DNA of 64,000 nt from Enoplosus armatus (taxonomy: Eukaryota > Chordata > Actinopteri > Centrarchiformes > Enoplosidae), in contig NC_092189.1 in the NCBI RefSeq assembly GCF_043641665.1, positions 12,214,833 to 12,278,832 of the forward strand, given 5' to 3'. The translations under genes were made by a program, and so were the position numbers. The notes beneath the pieces were generated by a model that made no database searches, was not told where the DNA came from, and saw only the letters and a program-made list of their open reading frames with translations. Below are positions 1-10,560 of this stretch, one piece after another; position 1 is the first letter of the stretch, and each line of letters starts with the position of its first letter.

Positions 1-3000
1 TACATCAGAACATCAGGCTTGGATTTATCATAGAGAAGGAAATACTAAACTGAATGACATGATAAGGTTGGTCAGAAGGCCCATCACTATCTGCAAATTA
101 AAAATAAATTCTAGGCATCAAGCATCTGTTGGCCCTTTGGGGACATGAAGTAAAAGGTACATGTGGTGTATTTTATCTTTAGGCTGCTAAGTAAAAGTAA
201 TCAATTACAGTCTTGGCTCTGTTTACATTCAGGGAAAGGCAATGCTTCAGGGTTTATCTACGATATTTGTATCATAAGACACATCAAGAACACACATGCA
301 CAGACACCACACACATTCAGTATAAGTGAAAATCCAATCACAATTCAAGGTATGTGATTTGTGCCTCAGGAGCTGAGATAAAGGAAAGGGAACGATGTTG
401 TGAGATTGAAAATGGAGACACAGCAGTGTGAGGCAGAGTGAGAAAGGTTACACATGAGTGAACTGAGGGGGACATGAGCCAAGCTTCAAGAATGGAGGGA
501 GGAGGGGAGGGAGATGTAAGATGGAGGAATGAGAGGAGAGAAGGAAAGAGAGAGTTTGTATTACAGCACTTCAGTGGACTCTTACCACCATCAGTTTACC
601 TCCTTTTTTTCACTAACTCTGTGGCTGTTTGTCTTAATTTAAACTAAAATTGGCATGACTGAAGAACAAAATCAGTAAAATGTGATTAAAAAAATTAAAC
701 GACACCCTCCACCGCCTTACTTTATTTCGCTCTCTCCTAAGGGTGTGTATGTATGTCTGTGCGTCTGTGTGTATGCGTGTCCAGAGGCTTATGAGAAATT
801 GATGGGCTGTCTTGAAGAGTAAGATGTCTGAAGATAAATGGTAGGCTGTTAGGGAGGTCCTGATATGCCTGGTATACCACTAGCGCAACTCCCATCTCCG
901 CACAGGTTACGTATGTGTGCCAGTGGGTGAGAAAGTGGTGTTTGCTTGCACTTGTGTACATGTGTATACATTTTTATTTTCTGTAAGCACAAGTAGATAC
1001 ATGAGCTGTGTCCCATACTACATTCAGATGCTATGCATATATTTAGCATGTTAATGTGGTAACATAAAGCATGTAACCTATTTTATGTTAGCATGTTAGT
1101 ATGCTATATCATTAATCTCGAAATACAGTGGAGGTTATTGATGGATTGAAGTGCTGGACAAATAGAAATGATGACATATTATACAGGATCATGATCAGTA
1201 GGTTTTATCTTCAGGGAGACAGTGAATTCTGCATCAAATTTAATAGCAATCCGTCCAAAGTGTTGAATCAACAGAGCGATGGACTGACCATTCTCATAGC
1301 CAGGCTGCTCATGTGTCTATGGGAACATGGGCACATGAAGCATAGGCCTGATGCAAGTACTTCATGCTTAGATTTCATTCTTATATCTGGAGGCCAACCC
1401 ACATGACTGGTGTTGTGGAGGAAAAATTAAAATCTATAAAAACAGAGCCCAGGTTGCTCTTTGTGTCTAAATGTGTATCATGCAATAATGTTTCTTTCAC
1501 AAACTATGCTGTCAGAACAGAAAACAACAATAAGAAGCAAACAAGAAGCAAACATCGCTGTCATAATTAAGATAATGTGAATTTGGAAGCTTCTCTCAAA
1601 GCTTCTCTCAATTTTCCCTCTACTGTTCTGTTCACTTCCCCTGGCATTTTCTTCATTGTTCAATAAAAACTTATTGAAGAGGGAAAATAAAGCTCTCTGA
1701 GCAAACTCATTAGCTTGTTAGCTAAGCTTGGTTGCTAACAGGACAAGTTCACACAGTTTATTCAAAGATGTATTTGTACCTTCGATTCCTGTCCCATAAC
1801 TGTCTGTAAAACATTCCTCCTTTGTGGAACTGGTTTTACTCAGACTGAAGAGGTTAAGTAAAAGTAAATGGTGCAACAGAGCTACAATAGCTTCCTCTAT
1901 TTTGGAGTCTTCGGCCATCCGTCAGTTTTTGGAACGTAATAGTTACTGAAATTTAAAGAATTTGCTGGTGTTGGCATCAGCATTGAAAATCATCAATGAC
2001 AAAGATGATATGATTTCCCCGTGTGAAACAGGACTGTCTAAGGTTATTGGCACACTGTCTTACCATTATTTGATATTTTAACATAATGAGAGGATGACGG
2101 AAAGAGGGACAGGGAGTCAAATAAAGACAGAAGACAGAGTGATAATGAGATGGTAATGAGACAGATGAGCTCCAACACAACTCTGATCCCTCGGGTGAGC
2201 CCTTCTCATTAACTTGTCTGCAGACAGGAAACAGAATGACAAGCAGAAAGGTTGAATGACAAACACAAAGTAGGCATGAAGATTGAAGAATGGATGAATA
2301 AGGATGGACAGAAATGAACAGACGGCGGAGGGAAATATGCAGCAACACTGACCATTGTTATCTGATTGGTTCAATTATACGATCATGCTTTCTACATTAA
2401 TGATCTCGACTATAAATATGATTCAGTATGTAATCAATGGGCGCTGAACAGTGTCGGCCACTCCAAGTGAAAAATACCTGTAATCTAATGTTCACTGAAA
2501 TGGTGTCACGATATGTCCCAGTTGTTATCTTTCACGTTTTCTTTCTACTTGAGCCCCTCAGCTGACTGCTGAAATGGGCAACTTTAACGTATAGCCGATA
2601 TATATCCCTCCAATCGCCCAATCTTACTTTGCAGTTACAATGTACAGTATGCATTTTACCCATGCATACACTCGGACGACCCCAGTTTAATTTTTTACAT
2701 GTGTTTTTGCATTGATTTGCCATTTTGTTATATATCTTGATAACAGAGCTATATTAATATAGTAATGATGACTAGTCCTACTGGCCAATTGGTGACAGTA
2801 TACTTTTTTTTTAAAGTATGTTCCTCTTTCTCATTGAGTCTCCCTCATTTGTCAGTGAGTGTGCTGGCCTTAATATCCCAAACCAACTGATTCGGGACAG
2901 GTGTACCAGCTGGCACAGCAGGCGGGAATCATCTCCCTCTCCACCTCAAGCCAGTACTTAAAGCTTGCCCAAACCTGTCAGTGAGCGGGCATGTTGAGCC

Positions 3001-3727
3001 CCCGGCATGAGCCAATCTACCAGGACAGATGCCAGCACATCGAGGTAGGTTTGATTCGTAGAAACATCATTAACTCTTACACATATGAGCAACTTCATTT
3101 TCTCCAACACACACATACACACACGCACACACAATCTATCTTAGTATTTTTCCACCACCAGCATTATTATGGAAGCGAGTTTGGTTTTAGCAACTGCAGT
3201 ATGTAGTATGTAATCTTTTTTCTGAGTAAAAGCCCATAAAAATCTCTTCTCTTCCACTTCTTATTTCACCACAACCTGAGGAGAGATTGCATTGGTCATA
3301 TGTGTTCAGAAGAGGAATAAAAAGCTGTGGGTGAACTGGGAAATCCTGTCTAGTCACTACGTTGAATCATTGGCAGAGGCGGGTTGACGATTTTTCATTC
3401 AGCACTGGCAGAATAAGATGTTTCTATTCTGCCTAAAATCATGAGAAAATAAAGAAATAAAACAATGTCAGGGAACTTGTAAATACAAGGACTGTAATCA
3501 TATTTACATTTACAGTATAGCTGATTTATCATTCTAAAGTAAATGAAATGTATTGTGTGCAAGCATCCCTCCCTTGCTTACTCTGCCAAATCTTATGTCA
3601 AGCCATATAAAATAGTATGTTTGCGCATGTTCCGGCATTAAAAAGTGAGGGGATAGAAAAGGTAAAATACTGATAAACAAAAAGCGAACAGGCAAAGATG
3701 TTGAGAAAAACATAGAAACCTTGTTAC
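1..3727 (-). other. trpc7: trpc7 intron 2 (partial)
   Basis: The intron starts at the exon 2 donor (3726-3727) and runs past base 1. I looked on the minus strand for the next TRPC exon (the segment after ETEFK in the family) and did not see it. The stretch holds a short CA run near 3107-3134, a fragment rich in GCATGTTAG motifs near 1040-1110, and a compact GC-richer block at 2870-3060 that is discussed as a finding. Other open frames here are short, unrelated to known proteins, and probably chance. Confidence 0.75.
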
Positions 3728-4493
3728 CTTAAACTCTGTCTCGATGTTGGCCAGTCTTGCCAGTTCATTGCTGAGCTCCAGGGCGGTCAGGACAGGGTCT
3801 TCGCTGCTGAGTGACAGGTAAGCTGCACTGGCCAGGCCCTTATATGCATTCATCCTGGAGCGTGAGTGACTGAACGCGTCTTTCTTCTGCTTCTCCACAC
3901 ATTCTGAACACTTACAGAAGTAGTCATGTGGCCTTTCTATGCGGGCCCCCTTTGTCAAAAGGATGTGGACGATCTCGTACTCCTGGCAGTGAGCAGCCAG
4001 GATGATGGGCGTGACGTCATGCGAAAAACGCGTCCCATCCTCGTCATAAGCAAAAAAAAAGTCATCATCACGCATCTCCTGCTCCAGAGGGCTCAAAGCC
4101 AGTCGGAGACCTCCGCCAAAAGCAGGATGGGCGAGAATGGCTTCAACGATTCGAACGTAACCCTTGGAGATAGCCAAAAGCAGACCATCCCCGATCCTAG
4201 CTAAACCATCCTTCTTTAGAAGCAGCTCAGTCACTTCTAGGTGCTCATTGCCCACTGCCAACTGCAAAGCATTCTGGCCCATGTAGTCCACACAATTGAA
4301 GTTAAGGGTTTTGGACTCTTCCAGCATCTTGCGGACCACAGGAATGTTTCCGTATTCAGCAGCATCCAGAAAACGCTCCTCCTCTGCAGTGAGGGGCGAG
4401 CCACGTTCATTAAACATGTAGGCCGGGCCCCGCACGGCCTGGCGACGCCCTTTTTCTCTCAGTGTGGTGTGCCGGCGATGCATGGCTTCCACC
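3728..4493 (-). CDS. trpc7: trpc7 coding exon 2 (ankyrin-repeat domain)
   Basis: The exon is 766 bp, from acceptor ctccag at 4494-4495 to donor gtaaca at 3726-3727, and ends in codon phase 0. It encodes VEA followed by the conserved start region [14 protein letters not shown]. Counting from that Met, ankyrin-like repeats lie near residues 36-56 ([16 protein letters not shown]), 71-92 ([19 protein letters not shown]), 100-122 ([19 protein letters not shown]) and 158-182 ([19 protein letters not shown]). His186, Cys190, Cys192 and Cys195 in [10 protein letters not shown] match the zinc-binding His-Cys3 motif seen in TRPC structures. An oddity is FFF at 142-144, from a run of nine T, where human TRPC7 has FY. 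The exon ends at the conserved NIETEFK. Confidence 0.95.
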
Positions 4494-5716
4494 CTGGAGA
4501 CAGTAAAGAGGAGAGCAAATGGTGAAAGAGTGATGACGTGATGAAGGGTGAGGGAAAGAAAAGTGGAGAGCAAATGATGGAGGCAAGAGGAAAAGACAGA
4601 TTCATTAGTTACATCAAACTGACTGTGGCGTAACAAGGCAAACAAAGTCATTACTGTCTCCCCATGTGGATGTCCTCCGTGGACAGGGACTGGTCAAACA
4701 CAATCAGCGGTGCTCAACACCGGTTTCTCCCCGGACCCCGGAGAAAGCTCTGCCAAGACATCTGTGATTTATCTGTCCCCGGCCAGATCAATGAACCGCC
4801 ACCAGGGTCAAAGCTCATGGTGGGGCAATCTCAGGTCAACAGCTCTGATTGGAAGTCACTTTAATTGGCTGTGGCATGACAAACTCACACTACAAGGCTG
4901 TGGTCACCAAAGGAGACTCTTTGGCGAGTGGTGAATCTGTCTTTTTCTATCCACACATGCATGCACACAGGCAGGAACATGTACCTCCTTTTCAAAATGG
5001 CTTTATTTGTTTTTCTTACTACATGGAAAACTATTTCTAGTGACACACCATCACATCCCAGCAGGACAGAAAATCTTCACCAAAAGGGACTAAGTCAAAT
5101 AGAACTAGCTGTACCTAGAACCCCTGGTAATCACCCCTGTTACTGCAAAGCACATTTTATGGACTATTGTACACAAAGATCTTTCATTAAGTCTGACACT
5201 CTGACCCACATTTTTCCAGCTTTGATGTTTCCCAAAGCTGGAAAAATGAGAGGGAAAACGACTGAGTAACAGTGTGTGAGTGGAGGAAGAGATACTGGAT
5301 ATGGCTTTGAAAGCTTTGAAATGAAAAGTGGGAATGGGAGATTAGTAGAAGTGTTGGTGGAAAATTATTACTGAGAACTGTTTAGTTCGCCAGTATGAAA
5401 TAACCAATTTAGGCTCGACTTAATTTATAAAATGCTAATATGATGTATGTCATCAGATTGCAATCATATTGAGTGGACTAAAAGGAAGCACACCTACTTG
5501 CTAACTTGATTAACTTTAAAAGCATAATTGGTTTGTATTATCCGTACAAAAGACTTCCCTAAGATTTTCAATATAATTCGGCACTTTTGTGTCGTCTGAA
5601 TTGGTGCTGTGACCTTACAAATGACGAGGGGTCCAATTTCACAATAAGACCAAAATAACTAAAGAAACTGGTGAGGTTATTTGTAATTCCCTTCACTTTG
5701 CGTGTGTGTTTATGTA

Positions 5717-5750
<34 letters not shown>

Positions 5751-5895
5751 TGTGTGCACAGAAGGCTGGACTTTGAAGGAAAAGGTGAAAATGGAAACTT
5801 ATGATCGAAACATTCCCCTGGGGCGTCATACGATGTGGAACTCAGAAGATGAAGAGAGCTCACCAAGGCAAATCACTGTGGGAGACAGTGTGAGG

Positions 5896-5943
<48 letters not shown>

Positions 5944-6686
5944 ATGTGTGAGAGAGAATGTGTTTGTCAGTGTGGGTTTAAAGGGTACAAAAGGTCTGCA
6001 GCTCTTGATTTTCGATTCACACAATCAGCTGTGTATGCCTTAGGCTGCCAATCAATGGTAGATGGCAAAATCTCCCTCTCTCTCTTTTGCTCTCTCACAC
6101 ACACATGCACAATTGCAGACTACTTCACAATTGAACACACACAAGAATACAAATGTGGGCATAAGGTGGACCCATGGATAAACACGCGTGTGACAACATC
6201 ATCATGCATAAACAACGTGGACACAACATACATCAGCTGTAAAAAGCGATGTAAACTAATACAATAGCAGTGGAGTGAATATTGCCTTTGTGGAGCTTAT
6301 TAATATATAAGGTATTTGCTTCCTAAGGCCATAGTTTGAGTTGCTGATTTACTACAATGCATTATGGAATGGAATACCTAATATCTCCCCCAGCCCCCCA
6401 CTCACACACACAAACACCAACACACACACACTGTCACAGACACATTTGGAAGCATTGGGAGGATTCCTCATAAACGAGGGGACAGTCTGGATGCCAGCCC
6501 ATTTAGATAACCTTATAGCCAGGTAATGAATCGCCATTTTCCATGCCTCTCTATCTTCCCCTCCATCAATCTCTGACTGTTTGTGATTCTGATCTGAAAT
6601 AGAATTTACCTCCATCATTTCTGTGCAGAATTACAGTCACAACGACAGGAGGAGGCAGACACAATGGAGATGAATGGATAGTGGGA

Positions 6687-6727
<41 letters not shown>

Positions 6728-8463
6728 TGTGTGGGAGAAAGCTAGAGAGAGGGGAGAGAGACAAATAGATGAAGAAGAAGAAAAAGGAGCGAGAGAAGGA
6801 GGGATTGTGTATATGTATATCTGTGTCTTAGTGTGTGTGATTGTGTCCGTACATCATGTAGTGTTCTTAAGACTATTACCACTGTTGCAACCAAGACCAC
6901 CTAGCTTTATTTACCACAAGTGTAGCACAACATGATGTCATGCTACAGGAAGAAGAGCTCCCTCTACTATGTATTACAAAATAAACCTCCATCAAACTCC
7001 GTCCCCTGGTCGTCTCTCTGCCTACCTGTTGAATATAAATCCAATATTCATCCACCTTTAATCCCTGCTTTGGTTCACATGCACCTGAGAAAAAATATTT
7101 GGGTTTATATAGCTTGCTAGATGCTTCACTGCCCTCACTTGTTTACTTCTGCTCTCCACCATTTCACACTAAGCAGGCAGTCAGCTTGTACAAAGAGAGT
7201 GTGGATTCAACCTTCGTGACAGGAGAATCAAAATAATGAACTGAAAGTTGGAACGGGTTAAAGATTTGGGTTATGATTCGTAGTGGGATCAGCAGTGTTG
7301 GCAGCCATATCACATTTAATTTGATTTAGTGACAATGGACTGTTTGAAGAAACCTACATTATGATTACATGTTAACAGTTTTTAATCCCTAAAGGAGCTG
7401 CTACTGAGTCTACGCAACTCTCATTTTGATGCTGCATCCAAGTCAGAGGCTGCTGCAGATCACTCAGAGCTCCTGTCCAAGCAAGCAGCTCCCTCTCCTA
7501 ACCCACCAAACAAAAATAATCAGTTGGCTCTACTTTTAGTTGATATGATTTCAATTTTAGTTTTTGTGTGTTTAGAATTAGCTGCACACCTATTTAAATG
7601 CAAGAATAATCCACAGTCACACGACTTATGTTCAAATTTTAGCTGACAGCCAGAAAGTAATTGTTACCATGAGCTACAGTGTTGAGGTATCAAGCCAAGA
7701 AGACAATGTCCACTGTGACCAAGTACCTATGTCAGACATTTTGCACTCAAATGAATGGAAAGCACTGAGGGAAGTAAACCTATCTAGAAACATATGGTTT
7801 TCTCAGAATGACAGTCAGCAGTAATCTAAGTGTTATAACTAGAGCTACAACAAGCAAAACCCCACAAATGGTCTTTTAAACGGTGCTGTTTTTATTCCAA
7901 TCAATGAATATGACCACATAGAAAGTGCTTTTCCACTTGGTGATGGGAGGATTACTTGAAAACCACTGAAAAATGTAGTGTAATGTAAACAAAACACTTA
8001 CAGTACATCTTCAGCATACAATGAAAATCTCATACAATATCTGCCACTTACTATTCTGTCATGAACTCGTTATCATCTGTTTTGTATTGATTCAAATGCC
8101 CTCTTCTCCACAGCTGAACTTTCTAAGGTTGGACCACCAAGTTCATTAGTATCAGTTTAAGCAGTTAGAAAAGAAGATGAATCAGGCTTGAAATCAAATT
8201 TTGAGGATATTGAGTGAAAAAGACAGAAGTTTGAACTCTATTTACAGAGCTAAATAATGAGTTAGTGCTTTATCAGCGCACAGACGTGAGCAGAATATTT
8301 AGTTACACTCTCTTTCCCTCTCCCTCTCTTTCCCCTTCTTTCTATCATATACACACACACATAGACACTCTTTCAAGCAGTAAATTGCCAATTTTTAAGA
8401 TCAAAGGTGAGTTGCTCACCATGTTTTACTGGTAATGAGAAACAGGCATGTTCCCCCACTCTT

Positions 8464-8518
<55 letters not shown>

Positions 8519-10360
8519 CGTCCAACATTTAACCTTGTCAGGCATCAGTGAGAGCACACATGCTTCTTTTACATGCAAGGCCTTTTAAGATGAACACTGG
8601 TGTATCAAAGGAGCAGACCAGGGAAGATCAAAGACCCAACACTGAGGCCTGCCATTCTCAAAATCTGATAGTCTGTGCTAAACTGGCAGTGCTACATGAA
8701 TATCCATGAAGTGTCACCATTTATGTCCCATTTGTATGTGTGTCTGCACATCTGCACGGATGCAATGGACCACCAAATGGTCTTGTGAGCATTTCTGTAA
8801 CAATGAAGTAGTTAAACATATAGGACAGTTAAGAGAAATTAAATAGGACACTACATTTCCAAAATGGCAGAGAGGTTCAGGGTTTTATGACTGTGTCTGT
8901 GCATGTTTAGTGTGTGTGACATTGTGAGGATGTACTGTGCAAGCGGATTTCCATAGTCTGCTCCAGCTCAGTGTCACATGGCTTTGCCCCGGTGTCTCTC
9001 TCTTACTCAGACTAACACACAACACACCCACATATACACACACACAATCCCTGCTGACTACTGCTTATGCATTCATGCACAGGAACCAATCAAGATGTTC
9101 TCTCTCAACACAAGGACAACATCAGGGTTGTAGCCAGAAAACCCCCAAAGACACACTAATTCATTCAAACTCGCACACCGTTCACCCCCTGACTTATACA
9201 TGTTGTATATAATGTACATGCATTCACAAGGGACACACTACAATCTAACCACAACAGCCACACACAGTCAGCTTAATGGAATGAGGTGAGAGAGAGACAG
9301 AGTTCCCAGTTATTTGGGAACAAATATTTAAGAAACATCATATTAAAGCACAAGCTAAGTAAAAATAACAGCAAAAAGTTTAAATATGACTGGTTAACAC
9401 ACACCTAATGCACCTACTGCAAATGTTCTGTTTAAGATGGGACAGCAGTTTCAAATGTAAGCAGTGCATGACAGAAAAACATATGATGATCTTGGTAATA
9501 CTAATCTACTGTATATAAAATTCCAGTCCCTTTGATGTCATCCTGACATCCCGTTAAGCCCAGCTGAGTCCATTATGTCCATCAGTGGTCCACATCTGCA
9601 CAGACAGGTGAATGCAGCTGGCTAAACTGACCTTACTTGTTGACATTCCCGGCGGATTAGTTGCTGTTGATTAAATTCTCTCAACCCAGAATAGCTTTGC
9701 CATTTCTAAACTATCACTCAGCAGCCTCTTTGCATAACTGCAAATTGCAGAGTTTGTAAATAACTCAACACAAGGCCGAGAAACTGGTCACTTTACTTAT
9801 TTAACATGTCTGTGTAACAAAAAACATGTCATGTATCTAAAAGTTGTGGGTGAATATAAAAGGATGACTCACGTTTGCCTGCTTTCGGGGTTGAACTCGG
9901 TGTCGATGGGCTCCACAGAGTAGTGGTTCCCGTGCTCCGAGAGCTGCGGAGCCCGGTGGAGTCTCTGTCCGCGGTGCTGACAGCGCTCAGCGTTCGCCGC
10001 TCCTCGTCCTCTCCACTTGGGGAACGGGTCATCGTAGTGGTCGTGCAACGCATCTATCCGCACGTCCTGCCTCGCACGAAACGGAGAGCCGGTGTCCCCG
10101 GTGCCCTGGTGGAACTTTGGCGGTGTGAGGTGTGGGGAGTCTCCGGGTCCCCGGTTCTCTGGTGACGGGTGAATACACTCCTGAGAGGCTAGGTAAGGCG
10201 AGTCTGTGTCCCCCAGCAGCGGAGAGGCGGAGGAGAAGAGGTCTAGAGGCTGCGGAGTGGAAGGAGATCCTCGGGGAAGACAGTCGGACAGAGGCGGTGA
10301 GGGAGACTCAGAGAGATGCCCTCTCTCGCCGCTGTCGCTTTCCTCTCCCTCGTCAGACAT
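3728..10360 (-). CDS. trpc7: TRPC-family cation channel, 5' part (trpc7-like), coding exons 1-2
   Basis: This is the N-terminal part of a receptor-operated, diacylglycerol-activated, calcium-permeable channel of the TRPC3/6/7 subfamily, which acts as a plasma-membrane tetramer. The coding sequence is complement(join(3728..4493,9873..10360)). Exon 1 ends with two bases of a Thr codon before gtgagt; exon 2 supplies the third base after a ctccag acceptor, so the frame is kept and 418 residues are encoded here. Exon 2 closely matches mammalian TRPC7 as I recall it. Segments such as [17 protein letters not shown] and [14 protein letters not shown] favour TRPC7, where TRPC3 and TRPC6 have [14 protein letters not shown] and LANIEKEFK. 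The transmembrane and pore exons lie beyond the left edge. The family call is very secure; the choice of TRPC7 over TRPC3/6 rests on residue comparison from memory. Which teleost duplicate this is (a or b) cannot be told. Confidence 0.88.
5209..5248. repeat. 15-bp perfect inverted repeat
   Basis: The arms CATTTTTCCAGCTTT (5209-5223) and AAAGCTGGAAAAATG (5234-5248) are exact reverse complements around a 10-base loop. It lies in trpc7 intron 1. No function is evident. Confidence 0.85.
6689..6726. repeat. (GT)19 microsatellite
   Basis: Uninterrupted dinucleotide array in trpc7 intron 1. Shorter interrupted TG arrays lie at 5717-5742 and 5898-5938. Confidence 0.97.
8471..8516. repeat. (CA)23 microsatellite
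   Basis: Uninterrupted CA array of 46 bp in trpc7 intron 1, preceded by a short CT-rich run. Confidence 0.97.
9873..10360 (-). CDS. trpc7: trpc7 coding exon 1 (long Ser/Pro-rich N-terminus)
   Basis: This exon encodes about 162 residues starting [12 protein letters not shown]. The start is the first in-frame ATG after an in-frame TGA near 10430; the base at -3 is C, so the Kozak context is weak. The exon ends at a clean donor (AC|gtgagt). The product is predicted to be cytoplasmic and disordered. It is rich in Ser, Pro, Asp and Glu, has about ten SP or TP dipeptides suited to proline-directed kinases, and no membrane segment. The CpG-rich base composition fits a first exon. Human TRPC7 has only about ten residues before the [12 protein letters not shown] motif, so this extension is unusual. 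The perfect phase match with exon 2 argues that it is real. Transcript evidence would decide it. Confidence 0.75.
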
Positions 10361-10560
10361 TTGGAGAGTTCGTGAGCAACATACACTTTCAATATTTTTA
10401 GTTATGTGACAGACATTTAACCATGTTTGTCAAAGTTTCAACCGCACAAGTTTCTCCTGAGCCGCGCAGCAGCGACGAGCCAAGCCTCCACCTTACACAA
10501 GAGCGCGCGCACCAATTAGAGAGCACCGAGAGTGCGCGCGCAGGGAACCAGCCCTTTACA
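9880..10560. promoter_or_regulatory. CpG-rich block over trpc7 exon 1 (probable promoter/5' region)
   Basis: This stretch is clearly richer in G+C and CpG than its AT-rich surroundings, with repeated CG steps across the exon and on to about 10560 (for example gagcgcgcgc and gagtgcgcgcgc). Such islands usually mark vertebrate promoters and first exons. Transcription would run leftward into trpc7. I see no convincing TATA box at a sensible distance. The transcription start itself cannot be placed from sequence. Confidence 0.5.

Larger units (their letters stand above)
4494..9872 (-). other. trpc7: trpc7 intron 1
   Basis: The intron is 5.4 kb with donor gtgagt (9872 downward) and acceptor ctccag (4494). 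It contains several TG/CA arrays (5717-5742, 5898-5938, 6689-6726, 8471-8516) and one short perfect inverted repeat at 5209-5248. No further coding exon is visible. The open frames at 5671-6267 and 6681-6935 exist because TG repeats lack stop codons. Confidence 0.75.

Noticed and set aside
1..3727. A third trpc7 exon
   Set aside because: I looked on the minus strand for the conserved segment that follows ETEFK in the family and found no match with splice sites; the intron seems to run past the edge.
5671..6267. 198-codon open frame with long Cys-Val runs
   Set aside because: It reads through TG microsatellites, which contain no stop codons. It lies in trpc7 intron 1 and has no other coding sign.
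8471..8516. Tandem arrays as possible CRISPR or satellite DNA
   Set aside because: They are plain dinucleotide microsatellites without spacers, in a vertebrate genome.
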